From the NCBI GenBank assembly GCA_052180195.1, contig CP197469.1: DNA of 64,000 nt; one strand, written 5' to 3'. This stretch comes from Gottfriedia sp002574545 (lineage in GTDB: Bacteria; Bacillota; Bacilli; Bacillales; Bacillaceae_G). Under the pieces are notes generated by a model, which was not told the origin of the DNA, ran no database searches, and worked only from the letters and a program-made list of their open reading frames with translations. Of the stretch, positions 15,265 to 23,353 are shown one piece after another. The first letter of the stretch is position 1, and each line of letters opens with the position of its first letter. The translations under genes and the position numbers were made by a program.

Positions 15265-15345
15265 CTAATGCTTTAGTTGAAAAACATGGGTTGCTTCGGC
15301 GGCTCTTTTTTGTGCAACCAAATGGCAGGTTAGTTGTATAAGAAA
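15265..15345 (+). repeat. right part of the IS-split A-B-C module
   Basis: CTAATGCTTTAGTTGAA (half A), GGGTTGCTTCGGCGGCTC with a T run (B), then CCAAATGGCAGGTTAGTTGT and ATAAG (C). The missing A start is at 13634-13641. Confidence 0.85.
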
Positions 15346-15399
15346 GTTATCAATTAGGGATTTTAAATAATTCCATTTTCATTAAAGGAGAGTTATTTT

Positions 15400-15795
15400 A
15401 TGCCCCTAATGTCTCTATTTAAATCCAGAATAGTAACAGTTTTTTTAGTTGTAGTTTTAATCTCTGATTTTTCATTCACTAGCGTTACTGACGCGAAAAA
15501 ATCTGATTCTCCTTACTACTCAGGTTCAAGAAATCTTTTACCTGAATGGCAACTTGTAGAAAAAGAAATTGGAAGGACAGGTGTCATGAAACCAGATGAA
15601 ATCTTTTATATAAGCCTTCCACGGAATGATTTGAAAGTAACTGTTAAAGATAAACCTATTCGTTCAGGATTAGCTTTAGGTGGCTGGGTGGCTTTTTAAA
15701 AAAAGTCAAGCAATGGTAATTGGTGATTTAGTTCTTACGGAAGAGGAAAGTCAACCAGTCATGAGTGAACTATTTAAGCAAGGAATCAGCATATA
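15400..15795 (+). pseudogene. broken DUF1259 (LppY/LpqO-like) gene
   Basis: A 99-residue ORF with a signal peptide reads through SGSRNLLPEWQLVEKEIGRT and ends SGLALGGWVAF at 15697. In the +1 frame the sequence continues KKSQAMVIGDLVLTEEESQP and VMSELFKQGISI, then stops at 15795. Both parts are the N-terminal region of DUF1259 lipoproteins (GLALGSWVAFK...MVMGDLVLTE). The break lies in a TTTTTAAAAAAA tract, and the conserved HNH-containing C-terminal half of the family is absent. It is therefore both frameshifted and truncated. Confidence 0.8.
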
Positions 15796-15908
15796 AAAAA
15801 GAAAGTAAACTAAAATTGTGGGTGCCGATAACGAAAAAATTATGGTGTTTAGTAATAGGTGGCATCCTTATAGGAATAACTAATTTTAACTTCAAGGTTG
15901 GTGAAAAA

Positions 15909-16025
15909 ATGGGTAAAAATAAGAATAACCAATTAAAGAATAATAAAAATGCTCTACCAACAAAAGCAGATGCAGAATTTGCTGGAGAAAATGGACTAAA
16001 AGCTCAAAAAAGTCACAATAAGTAA
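15909..16025 (+). CDS. small hydrophilic, SASP-like protein
   Basis: The sequence is MGKNKNNQLKNNKNALPTKA then DAEFAGENGLKAQKSHNK: 38 residues, highly charged, rich in Asn and Lys, without hydrophobic segments. Minor small acid-soluble spore proteins and related bacillar spore peptides look like this, but I cannot place it in a named family. The ATG is preceded by AAGGTTGGTG. A longer in-frame start at 15765 is judged unlikely because it overlaps the decayed DUF1259 gene. A strong terminator follows. Confidence 0.55.
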   Translation: MGKNKNNQLKNNKNALPTKADAEFAGENGLKAQKSHNK

Positions 16026-16056
16026 AAAATAGGAACTTAAACATTGGAATTAATAG

Positions 16057-16092
16057 ATGGCGATGCTTTTTGATGGCATCGCCTTTATCTTG
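16057..16092 (+). terminator. terminator after the SASP-like gene
   Basis: GGCGATGC and GCATCGCC form an 8-bp GC-rich stem, followed by TTTATCTT. Confidence 0.75.
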
Positions 16093-16147
16093 TTGGACTT
16101 ACGAGGTAGTCCAACAAGGACATTACTTTTCATTTAAAAAAAGAGTT

Positions 16148-16185
16148 AAATATATTCAACTAAGCATACGTTAGCTCATTAAGTT
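16148..16185 (+). repeat. intergenic module, A part only
   Basis: ATATTCAACTAAGCATACGT then TAGCTCATTAAG. It is a partial, diverged copy. Confidence 0.5.
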
Positions 16186-16202
16186 TGAAAATTCTATTGG
16201 TT

Positions 16203-16520
16203 TCATTTTGGAATTTCAATATGTAATGCCTTAGCTTGAGCAGGATATGATTCTCTTATACCCCCGTCAATCCAGACAACAATTTCCTGGCCTTCTTCGT
16301 ATTTTTTTATATTGTCATTTTCGTTTAATGTTACCCATATTAAACCAGTTTTTTTATCATCGACTAAAACTCGTTTCCCATTGTTATCGATCTTAGAAAT
16401 AACACCTTTAACATCAACTTCTCCTTTAACATCAACTTCTCCTTTAACATCTTCTTTATGACCAATGTGAGTACAAGCGGTAAGGAGAAAAAAAGTTAAT
16501 ATAAATAACAATTTTTTCAA
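16203..16520 (-). CDS. DUF3221 lipoprotein
   Basis: This 105-residue lipoprotein has lipobox LLTAC (Cys at about 16). A three-fold DVKGEV-type repeat (about 24-41) follows, encoded by an 18-bp tandem DNA repeat at about 16399-16450. The DUF3221 domain then reads GVISKIDNNGKRVLVDDKKT, GLIWVTL, and EGQEIVVWIDGGIRESYPAQ, the family's GQxVxVWxDGGIxESYPAQA signature. It is a small OB-like surface domain of unknown function. The tandem repeat probably varies in copy number. Confidence 0.85.
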   Translation of the reverse strand: MKKLLFILTFFLLTACTHIGHKEDVKGEVDVKGEVDVKGVISKIDNNGKRVLVDDKKTGLIWVTLNENDNIKKYEEGQEIVVWIDGGIRESYPAQAKALHIEIPK

Positions 16521-16768
16521 TTCGAATCATCCTTTGGAAGATTATTTATACTATCTATTAGTTTTCTTCGCATTTAATAAAATTCCTTCTACAGATAGCC
16601 TAACAGTTCTTTCAAGCCTTGAACTTGTTCAACTAAAATTAAAAAAATACTAATAAAACCAGTTTATTATTGACGAGAAATATTTAATAGTGATAAGATA
16701 TTTATTTTGACAAAAATATAATAAATGTTATGCTTAAATTGGTTAGAAATTAAATGGGGGTGTAGAAT

Positions 16769-17236
16769 ATGTTTGAAGTTGGTGATAGTATTTTTTATCC
16801 AATGCAAGGGGCCGGTACAATTGAATCGATCGAAGAAAAAGAAGTGCAAGGTGAAATACAGCAGTATTTTATTATAAGATTACTCTTAAAAAATATGGAA
16901 GTAATGATTCCAATTTCAAAAATGGATATTTCAAGAATTCGTATGGTTGTGGACTCACATACAATCGACAATGTATTAAATAATTTTCATAATGGAGAAT
17001 CTGATCATTCTCTTTCATACAAACAGAGATTTAAGCTAAATACAGAGAAAATGAAAACCGGTAATATTGAAGAAGGTGCAGAAGTAGTACGTGATTTATT
17101 GCGTATAGAAAAAGGAAAATCTCTTAATTCAAGTGAAAAACAGATGTTAGGAAATGCAAGTAAATTATTAATAAGTGAACTTAGTTTAGTTAAAGGGATT
17201 ACAGATATTCAAGCAAAAGAACTTTTATTCAGTTGA
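16769..17236 (+). CDS. CarD/CdnL-type RNA polymerase-binding regulator
   Basis: This 155-residue protein starts MFEVGDSIFYPMQGAGTIES, the CarD_TRCF RNA polymerase-interaction domain. A helical DNA-binding C-terminal half follows (SYKQRFKLNTEKMKTGNIEE, then GAEVVRDLLRIEKGKSLNSS). CarD-like proteins bind the RNA polymerase beta subunit and modulate open-complex formation. Length and layout fit the stand-alone bacillar form. ATG is behind GGGGGTG. It is monocistronic. Confidence 0.9.
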   Translation: MFEVGDSIFYPMQGAGTIESIEEKEVQGEIQQYFIIRLLLKNMEVMIPISKMDISRIRMVVDSHTIDNVLNNFHNGESDHSLSYKQRFKLNTEKMKTGNIEEGAEVVRDLLRIEKGKSLNSSEKQMLGNASKLLISELSLVKGITDIQAKELLFS

Positions 17237-17378
17237 AAAATAATCTAGTAAACTTCTAGTAATGTGATTAGAATTTCCAATTTTTAATTCAAACTCCTTA
17301 TTTTAAGAAGACACAACCACCCCGATTGTTCTTCAATTTTTTTCCCCTTTTAATGCCCATTAATAATTCACTAAAAAA

Positions 17379-17401
17379 GCATCCAAATTTTAATTGGATG
17401 C
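17379..17401 (-). terminator. displaced terminator of the 17.6 kb gene
   Basis: GCATCC...GGATGC hairpin followed on the minus strand by TTTTTTAG. A second copy (17567-17588) overlaps the stop codon of the gene. The two copies flank a GC-rich insert. Confidence 0.65.
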
Positions 17402-17566
17402 ATCAGTGTGTCTACAAAGTACAAAAAATCTGATTTTCAGACTGATTGCAAGCGCTTGTCTTTCGAGGCGCGAAGCCTGGTGAGGAGCTTAAGTTACCCT
17501 AGATGGTAATGAGCACCGCAGACAGGCGAAGCAACGAAGAAAGCGAGCGTTTTCGGGCAGTCTGAA
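17402..17566. mobile_element. GC-rich MITE-like insert in a terminator
   Basis: About 165 bp lie between two near-identical hairpins (GCATCCAA...TTGGATGC). The inner 127 bp (17438-17564) start CAGACTG and end CAGTCTG, a 7-bp inverted repeat. They are much richer in G+C than the surroundings (for example GAGGCGCGAAGCCTGGTGAG) and contain no ORF. The flanking hairpins look like a target duplication of about 22 bp. Confidence 0.55.
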
Positions 17567-17575
17567 GCATCCAAT

Positions 17576-17788
17576 TTAATTGGATGCATACTTCAAAATT
17601 CCACTTAAAAAAATTGATTCATCAAGTTGTGTGCAATCTTTTAGTTTAATTTTTCCTTCTAGTTCGAGTTCTTTGGCCAGTTTTTCAATCATATTTATAT
17701 CATTTTCTAAGGAATTTTTAATGTTGATTAAAAAGTAATTCCCTCTTGTTGCAAGTCGAAGGTTCTTCAATAGACTCTCTTTATTCAT
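17576..17788 (-). CDS. small helical protein
   Basis: This 70-residue, soluble, charged protein reads MNKESLLKNLRLATRGNYFL ... NMIEKLAKELELEGKIKLKD. ATG at 17788 is eight bases after GGGAG; GTG two codons upstream is too close to that site. No family recognised. The gap from here to 18228 contains an inverted repeat at 18058-18098 (ACTCAAACTTC / GAAGTTTTGAGT) but no gene that I can support. Confidence 0.55.
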   Translation of the reverse strand: MNKESLLKNLRLATRGNYFLINIKNSLENDINMIEKLAKELELEGKIKLKDCTQLDESIFLSGILKYASN

Positions 17789-18227
17789 TTTCACATCTCC
17801 CTTCTAATTAGTTTAATTCGACACAAAAGAGGGTTTGTCCTGTAAATTCATGATAGTGATTTACTATAAATTGGATATCTATTAGAAAGTATTAGGAAGA
17901 ATAACATAAATTTAATGCGCACTCATACTGCATATCAGTCCTATCGCGTTTTATTCAATTAGAGAATCCCGTTCTAATTCTTCTTTAATGTCTTTTATTA
18001 CAATAAAAACCTACTTTGTATTCAATTATTATTCAATCCTCAAATCATAATTAATTACTCAAACTTCGAACCTAAATATAGAGGCTGAAGTTTTGAGTCA
18101 GTTATTTACTCAAAAACTACAAAATACTCCGCAGTGAAAAAATCTTATAAAAAAATAAATTATATCAAACCCTTTTGTGTTTTCTCCCGTTATCTATAGT
18201 GATACTTGTAAAAAGAGGGGGAAAGAA

Positions 18228-19013
18228 ATGAACAAAACCGTTTTTATTACTGGATTATTATTAATGATGGTAGTGTTACTTGGGTTTTCGGAAACTGTGG
18301 ATTTGAAACAGGCGCAGGCTAGCCGAAATAATGATGAAGTCGTAAATGTTTACGGACCAGGAGGACCTCTTGGGCCAATGAAAGAGCTGGCGGAACGGTT
18401 TACAGAGGAAACTGGAATAAAAGTAAATGTAACTGCTGGTCCAGAAGCAAAATGGATTGATAAAGCCAAACAGGATGCTGACATTATTTATGGAGGCTCC
18501 GAGTATATGCTTCGTGACTTTATGCTCAACTATCCAGGAATGATTGATGAAAAAACACGTATTGAGCTGTATCCGAGAACGGCAGGCATTTTAGTCAGAA
18601 AGGGAAACCCAAAGAACATTCGAACGTTGGAGGATTTAACAAAAAATGGGGTTAAAATTATTGATGTGAATGGTGCAGGCCAGCTTGGACTGTGGGAGGA
18701 TTTGGCGGGAAGAAAAGGTCTTATTCCTGGAATTGACCGCAATATTGCTATTTCAGTAAAATCAAGCGCGGAAGCCATTGAACACTGGAAAGCTAATTCC
18801 AAATATGATGCTTGGATTACATACGAGTCTTGGCATTATCGGTTAAAAGACGATACAGATTTGGTTCAGCTTCCTGAAGAAGACAAACTGTATAGGGGAA
18901 CACCTATTAGTATGACGAATGATTCGAACAATAAGAAAAAAGCAAAAATGTTTATCGACTACTTAAAAACAGAAACTTCACACCAAGTTTTTCAAAAATG
19001 GGGATGGAAATGA
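18228..19013 (+). CDS. AcfC-like exported substrate-binding protein
   Basis: This 261-residue protein has a signal peptide (about 1-30) and a type 2 periplasmic-binding fold. VVNVYGPGGPLGPMKELAER and INVNVTAGPEAKWID-like blocks, TRIELYPRTAGILVRKGNPK and a C-terminal FQKWGWK match the AcfC (accessory colonization factor) group of solute-binding-like proteins. No cysteine lipobox is evident. ATG at 18228 follows GAGGGGGAAAG; the open frame extends upstream without a site. It is 25 bp before a COG4315 lipoprotein gene and probably in one operon with it. No permease or ATPase is adjacent, so a transport role is unproven. Confidence 0.8.
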   Translation: MNKTVFITGLLLMMVVLLGFSETVDLKQAQASRNNDEVVNVYGPGGPLGPMKELAERFTEETGIKVNVTAGPEAKWIDKAKQDADIIYGGSEYMLRDFMLNYPGMIDEKTRIELYPRTAGILVRKGNPKNIRTLEDLTKNGVKIIDVNGAGQLGLWEDLAGRKGLIPGIDRNIAISVKSSAEAIEHWKANSKYDAWITYESWHYRLKDDTDLVQLPEEDKLYRGTPISMTNDSNNKKKAKMFIDYLKTETSHQVFQKWGWK

Positions 19014-19038
19014 TAACTAGTAAAAGGAGTGGTTGAAG

Positions 19039-19515
19039 ATGAAAAAATGGATGTTTGTTTTATCCATTTTTGCAGTTATATTTGTTTTAGGCGCATGTGG
19101 AAATGAAGGGGCAAATGGAACTCAAAGCGAAACTGATGTAGCATCGGAAACCGTTGCTAAAGAAGACGTTGCAAGTTTGCAATTGTTTAAGAATGAAGTT
19201 GTCGGTGAGTATCTAACTGATACAGAGGGAAAGGCGCTATACTATTTTAAGAATGACGTATCCGGAAAAAGTAACTGCACTGGTGATTGCTTAGCAAAAT
19301 GGCCTCCATTTACAGAAAAGGAATTTGAAGTGCCGGATGGATTCAATAAAAAAGACTTCGGTACGCTTACTAGAGAGGATACTGGGGCGGAGCAGGTAAC
19401 GTACAAAGGATACCCTCTGTACTACTTTGTGAATGACAAAAAAGAGGGTGACGTAAACGGCCAGGGTGTGAAAGATGTATGGTTTATTGTAAACAGTGAA
19501 ACATTCTTTCAATAA
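19039..19515 (+). CDS. COG4315-type lipoprotein with two secreted repeats
   Basis: This 158-residue lipoprotein has lipobox VLGAC (about residue 20). A low-complexity linker is followed by two copies of the Lipoprotein_15 repeat. The first holds GEYLTDTEGKALYYFKNDVS, with SNCTGDCLAKWPPF. The second holds TYKGYPLYYFVNDKKEGDVN, with GQGVKDVWFIV. Such repeats occur in surface proteins linked to electron transfer or stress, without a defined activity. ATG at 19039 is nine bases after GGAG; TTG at 19033 is less well spaced. Downstream partner of the AcfC-like gene. The gap to 20138 holds only a module copy. Confidence 0.85.
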   Translation: MKKWMFVLSIFAVIFVLGACGNEGANGTQSETDVASETVAKEDVASLQLFKNEVVGEYLTDTEGKALYYFKNDVSGKSNCTGDCLAKWPPFTEKEFEVPDGFNKKDFGTLTREDTGAEQVTYKGYPLYYFVNDKKEGDVNGQGVKDVWFIVNSETFFQ

Positions 19516-19961
19516 ATATAAAAAGGATCAGAAATTTTCACAAGGGTGATGGTTCCTATTCATCACTTTATTGTAAAGGTTTAACCAATTATAAGGAAAT
19601 CAATGGTGAGGAGTTCAGGTACGATTGAAGAACAAACGTGATGACAAATTTATTGTAATTGCGGATTGAGAAGTAAATTGTTAAAAAATCGGGCGCGCTT
19701 CTTAAGTTAGGAGGTGTGTTCTTTTTAAGGTGACATTAATCAAATAAAAGAAATTAACTACTCAAAATCAGAGAGAATCAATTTGAAGAAAATTGGGACG
19801 GACCGATTATACCTTAGGCAGTTGATAATAGTTATTATAAACGAATTGTCGAGGGTGCTCTCTGATCTAGTATCAATGTAATACTATCCTTATCCTTTTT
19901 ACGAAGAGCAAGTGGAAAATTGGATTCTATAGAAAATGGAGAATTATTCTGGAAATAGGTA

Positions 19962-20050
19962 ATTGAACGATCGATGCGTTAGTTGACTAAAACGAGTTCC
20001 TTGTAACTCGTTTTTTTATTGAAGTTTATGGCAGTTTAATTTCTTAAGAA
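19962..20050 (+). repeat. intergenic A-B-C module, copy at 20.0 kb
   Basis: TTGAACGATCGATGCGTTAG (A), ACGAGTTCCTTGTAACTCGT with a seven-T run (B), and TTATGGCAGTTTAATTTCTT (C). It is the last full copy in the window. Confidence 0.8.
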
Positions 20051-20137
20051 AAGGATTTTATGGTATTAAACAGTATTAAAATAATAAGGTCAACATATTT
20101 GATAAAAATACCCGAATTGTTAGGAGTGTTTATTAAT

Positions 20138-20584
20138 ATGCCTATTATTAAAACGGAAAAGAAAAGTAGTTTAATAGCTCTTGTGATTTTGTTCGTTTTT
20201 ATGATTGGAATAGTAACATTCTACATTCCTATAGTCCAAAATACATATAACAAAATTAGTATTCAACGAACTAAGATTATTACTAACGTTTCAAAAACAC
20301 TTACAAAAGATGAGATTTATAAACTTGAACGTAATCAAAGAATTTCAGCTAACAAATTTGAGAAAGAAAATGAATGGTTGTCTAAAGAAATGCAAAAAGG
20401 TGCAACAATGATCGAGTTTAACTATGACTTTATGTATGATCATCCTGAATACGATTCAGTTAAAATATCTTTTACTTTAACCAAATACAAAGTTGATGGG
20501 AAAACAATTGAATTCATTTCGGATGAAGGAAAAATAACAAAAATTCATTCGAAAAGTGGTTGGAAAGATTATCATACTAAATAA
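20138..20584 (+). CDS. membrane-anchored hypothetical protein
   Basis: This 148-residue protein has one N-terminal transmembrane helix (about 12-36, SLIALVILFVFMIGIVTFYI). An extracytoplasmic domain of about 110 residues follows, with a charged helix (LTKDEIYKLERNQRISANKF) and a beta-rich end. ATG at 20138 is preceded by TTAGGAGTG; the longer frame from 20060 lacks a ribosome site. A partial A element follows at 20585. Unknown function. Confidence 0.6.
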   Translation: MPIIKTEKKSSLIALVILFVFMIGIVTFYIPIVQNTYNKISIQRTKIITNVSKTLTKDEIYKLERNQRISANKFEKENEWLSKEMQKGATMIEFNYDFMYDHPEYDSVKISFTLTKYKVDGKTIEFISDEGKITKIHSKSGWKDYHTK

Positions 20585-20654
20585 TTTGTTATTGAACTAA
20601 CTCATCAGTAGTTGAATCTTATTTTTAGAGCAGGATTTAACTGAGTCAAATTAA

Positions 20655-20703
20655 AAAGAACACCACTTTTTTTAGATATTCTAAAAACTGTAGTGTTCTT
20701 TTA
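20655..20703. terminator. bidirectional terminator
   Basis: AAAGAACACCAC pairs with GTAGTGTTCTTT around a loop; A and T runs flank it. It separates the accessory field from the exonuclease gene. Confidence 0.75.
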
Positions 20704-20728
20704 TTATACTTTTTTAAAGCATTTACTT

Positions 20729-21610
20729 TTATCGCTTCACACGAATTTCCAATTCCTCAAGCTTAAGTGATAATTTATCCTCATCAATATTTATTTTTAA
20801 ATCTTCGAATGTATATTCAGCAAAATGTGGTATATCAATTGTAATGGCAGAAAGCTCCTTACTAATAAATGTAGAGTCCTTACCTGCTTCTAATTTCTTT
20901 TTGTAGCGATTAAATTTAGAATCAAGATTTTCCATATTCTCGTATAATTCTTCAACTGTGTTATAAAGTTGAATTAATGGAATAGCCGATTTTTCGCCTA
21001 CTCCAGGGCAACCTGGTATATTATCACTAGAATCACCTAATAAGGCTTTTACATCAACCCATTGTTTCGGATGGATTCCATAATCATTATTAAAGTGCTC
21101 TAGTGAGTAAACAATTTCACCGGTTTTTTGAGCAATAATTTGCGATGTATGTTCATTTATTAATTGTAGTAAGTCCCTGTCATTACTATAAATATAGCAT
21201 TTATTTTTAATCGTTTCAGACCATTTATTTGATAACGTACCCATTAAATCATCTGCTTCATATGGTGCCATTTCTAGTTGGGCAATTCCGATTTCTTCTA
21301 ATGCTGTTTTTAAAGTGAAATATTGTTCGATAAGTGGCGTTGGTAGTTCTCCACGAGTTGCTTTGTAAAAATCATATTTATTTCGACGATCAGTTTCTTC
21401 GCGTTTAACATCCCAAGTAATGGCAAGATGAGTAATGTCATGCTCTTTAATTAAGTTAAAAAGCTTTGGAATAAATACTCTTAATGCATTTATATAAACT
21501 CCATTTTTCGTCTTAGAAAGTTGTTCATCACTTCTCCCATAGGAGGTTGCAAAATAGCCTCTACTTAATAAGTTAAAGCCATCTATTAATAATAAAGATT
21601 GATTTTCCAT
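20729..21610 (-). CDS. 5'-3' exonuclease (FEN/PolA N-domain type)
   Basis: This 293-residue stand-alone 5'-3' exonuclease corresponds to B. subtilis YpcP. LLLIDGFNLLSRGYFA (about 6-21) has the first metal-binding Asp. The PIN-like fold continues with MAPYEADDLMGTL (about 117-129) and YIYSNDRDLLQLI (about 139-151). The helix-hairpin-helix DVKALLGDSSDNIPGCPGVG (about 186-205) binds the DNA duplex. Likely roles are flap or RNA-primer removal. ATG is adjacent to AGGTGAT. Confidence 0.92.
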   Translation of the reverse strand: MENQSLLLIDGFNLLSRGYFATSYGRSDEQLSKTKNGVYINALRVFIPKLFNLIKEHDITHLAITWDVKREETDRRNKYDFYKATRGELPTPLIEQYFTLKTALEEIGIAQLEMAPYEADDLMGTLSNKWSETIKNKCYIYSNDRDLLQLINEHTSQIIAQKTGEIVYSLEHFNNDYGIHPKQWVDVKALLGDSSDNIPGCPGVGEKSAIPLIQLYNTVEELYENMENLDSKFNRYKKKLEAGKDSTFISKELSAITIDIPHFAEYTFEDLKINIDEDKLSLKLEELEIRVKR

Positions 21611-21850
21611 TTATAAATCACCTAATATCTATTTATTTAATATGAAAATGATAGCATATCCAACCCAAAATGATAACTAGAGTATTACTGCCAATTCGAA
21701 TGAAGTACCGATCTTAAGCACATTTTATTTTATTTTATTTATTCATAATGACATAAAATTTTCGTTAAAAATTGAATTTTCTGTTTATTAATTAGGTAAC
21801 TTTTACTATAATGGAGTTTAAATAAAAAAATGCAAAGGGTAGGTAGTTAT

Positions 21851-23110
21851 ATGGAGAAGGTAAAAAGTACTGTAAAGATTGAGGATATTTTAGTTGCCTA
21901 TAATACATTGAAAGAAGTTACGAATAAAACACCTTTGCAGATTAGTACAATGCTTAGTGAAAAATATAATTGTAACGTATTTTTAAAGCGAGAGGATTTA
22001 CAAATAATTCGCTCATTTAAGCTTAGAGGAGCATATTACAAAATTAGTAACTTGTCTTATGAAGATAGACAAAAAGGGGTTGTATGTGCAAGCGCAGGTA
22101 ATCATGCTCAAGGCGTAGCGTATACATGTAATCAATTGCAGGTGTATGCGAAAGTATTTATGCCATCAACAACACCGAATCAAAAAGTATCTCAAGTGAA
22201 ATTTTTTGGTGGACCATTTGTTGAAGTGATCTTAATTGGTGACACCTTTGATATTGCCCATCAAAATGCGCAAGCTTATTGCGATGAAAATCAAATGACA
22301 TTTATTCATCCATTTGATGATCAAGACGTAATTGCAGGGCAAGGTACTGTAGCAGTTGAAATATTAAATGAAATTGACCGTCCAGTAGATTATCTATTCG
22401 TCGCAATTGGCGGAGGTGGATTAAGCTCTGGTGTTGGAACTTACATAAAAGGAATTAGTCCTTCAACTAAGGTGATTGGAGTAGAGCCGCTAGGTGCTGC
22501 TTCAATGGCCGAATCAATTGCAAATGGAAGAGTTGTAACGTTACCTTTTATTGAGAAATTTGTTGATGGAGCAGCAGTTGGCCAAGTTGGTTATTTAACA
22601 TATGAAATCTGTAGAGAGGTAATTGATCAAGTAGTCGCTATTCCTGAAGGAGAGATTTGTACAACGATTTTAGAGCTTTATAATAAAAATGCAATCATTG
22701 CAGAACCCGCTGGAGCTATGTCTGTATCAGCTTTAGAATTATTTAAAGATGAAATAAAAGGAAAGAACGTCGTTTGTATCGTATCTGGTGGAAATAATGA
22801 TATAGACAGACTTCAAGAAATAAAAGAAAGGTCTTTAATTCATGAAGGACTAAAACATTATTTCATCATCAACTTCCCACAACGATCTGGCGCATTACGT
22901 GAATTTCTAGATAAAGTATTAGGACCAAACGATGATATTACGAGGTTTGAATACACAAAGAAAAACAATAAGGACAATGGACCAGCACTAGTTGGAATAG
23001 AATTGGCCAATAAATCCGATTACAAAGCATTGATTGAGCGAATGAATTGTCATGAAATTCAATTCATGGAAATAAACAATAACCCAACATTGTTTAATCT
23101 ACTTATTTAA
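21851..23110 (+). CDS. ilvA: threonine ammonia-lyase with C-terminal regulatory domain
   Basis: This is a PLP enzyme that deaminates threonine to 2-oxobutanoate, the first step of isoleucine synthesis. Lys in RSFKLRGAYYK (about residue 55) forms the Schiff base. SAGNHAQG and the GGGGLSSG phosphate loop are present. The last 85 residues (HYFIINFPQRSGALREFLDK onward) form the ACT-like regulatory domain of IlvA, giving 419 residues in total, as in B. subtilis. ATG at 21851 gives the usual family start; ATG at 21830 is possible. No T-box was found upstream. It is monocistronic with a terminator. Confidence 0.92.
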   Translation: MEKVKSTVKIEDILVAYNTLKEVTNKTPLQISTMLSEKYNCNVFLKREDLQIIRSFKLRGAYYKISNLSYEDRQKGVVCASAGNHAQGVAYTCNQLQVYAKVFMPSTTPNQKVSQVKFFGGPFVEVILIGDTFDIAHQNAQAYCDENQMTFIHPFDDQDVIAGQGTVAVEILNEIDRPVDYLFVAIGGGGLSSGVGTYIKGISPSTKVIGVEPLGAASMAESIANGRVVTLPFIEKFVDGAAVGQVGYLTYEICREVIDQVVAIPEGEICTTILELYNKNAIIAEPAGAMSVSALELFKDEIKGKNVVCIVSGGNNDIDRLQEIKERSLIHEGLKHYFIINFPQRSGALREFLDKVLGPNDDITRFEYTKKNNKDNGPALVGIELANKSDYKALIERMNCHEIQFMEINNNPTLFNLLI

Positions 23111-23139
23111 ACTACTTAATCTTATCAAATATTATAGTG

Positions 23140-23178
23140 AAAAAACCTACAAGATAAATAATTTTCTTGTAGGTTTTT
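23140..23178 (+). terminator. ilvA terminator
   Basis: AAAAACCTACAAGA and TCTTGTAGGTTTTTG form a strong stem with a T run. Confidence 0.85.
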
Positions 23179-23302
23179 GAATTTTGTTACAAATGGAATA
23201 GGTATATTTCCAAGTGAAATCAACACTATAAAATTAAGTGATAGCTAAATTTCTTTTATTTATGAATTCACGTCTCTTGACATCATAAATTAGTTAAAAT
23301 AC

Positions 23303-23323
23303 AATATTTCTAGAAATACTGAA
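23303..23323. promoter_or_regulatory. operator copy 1 of the ArsR regulon
   Basis: TATTTCTAGAAATACTGAAAT lies 31 bp before the regulator's GTG and is palindromic. It matches sites at 23651 and 24860. Confidence 0.7.
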
Positions 23324-23353
23324 ATAAGCGCTCGTCTTTGAAAGGAGGTTAAA

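Larger units (their letters stand above)
13642..15266 (-). mobile_element. IS110-family insertion sequence, apparently complete
   Basis: The element interrupts a module. The left flank ends TTCAACT (13636-13641 plus core) and the right flank begins CTAATGCTTTAGTTGAA at 15265. Joining them at a shared CT restores TTCAACTAATGCTTTAG followed by TTGAA and a full B-C tail. There are no terminal inverted repeats or long target duplications, as expected for IS110. It holds the transposase (minus strand) and a promoter-bearing non-coding end of about 250 bp upstream of it. A hairpin (ATAATCTTCCA / TGGAAGATTAT, about 13720-13755) lies just beyond the transposase stop. Confidence 0.85.

Noticed and set aside
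1450..20610. A true integron cassette array
   Set aside because: The modules are array-like, but no integron integrase gene is visible and the sites do not show attC-type core sequences, so only the resemblance is reported.
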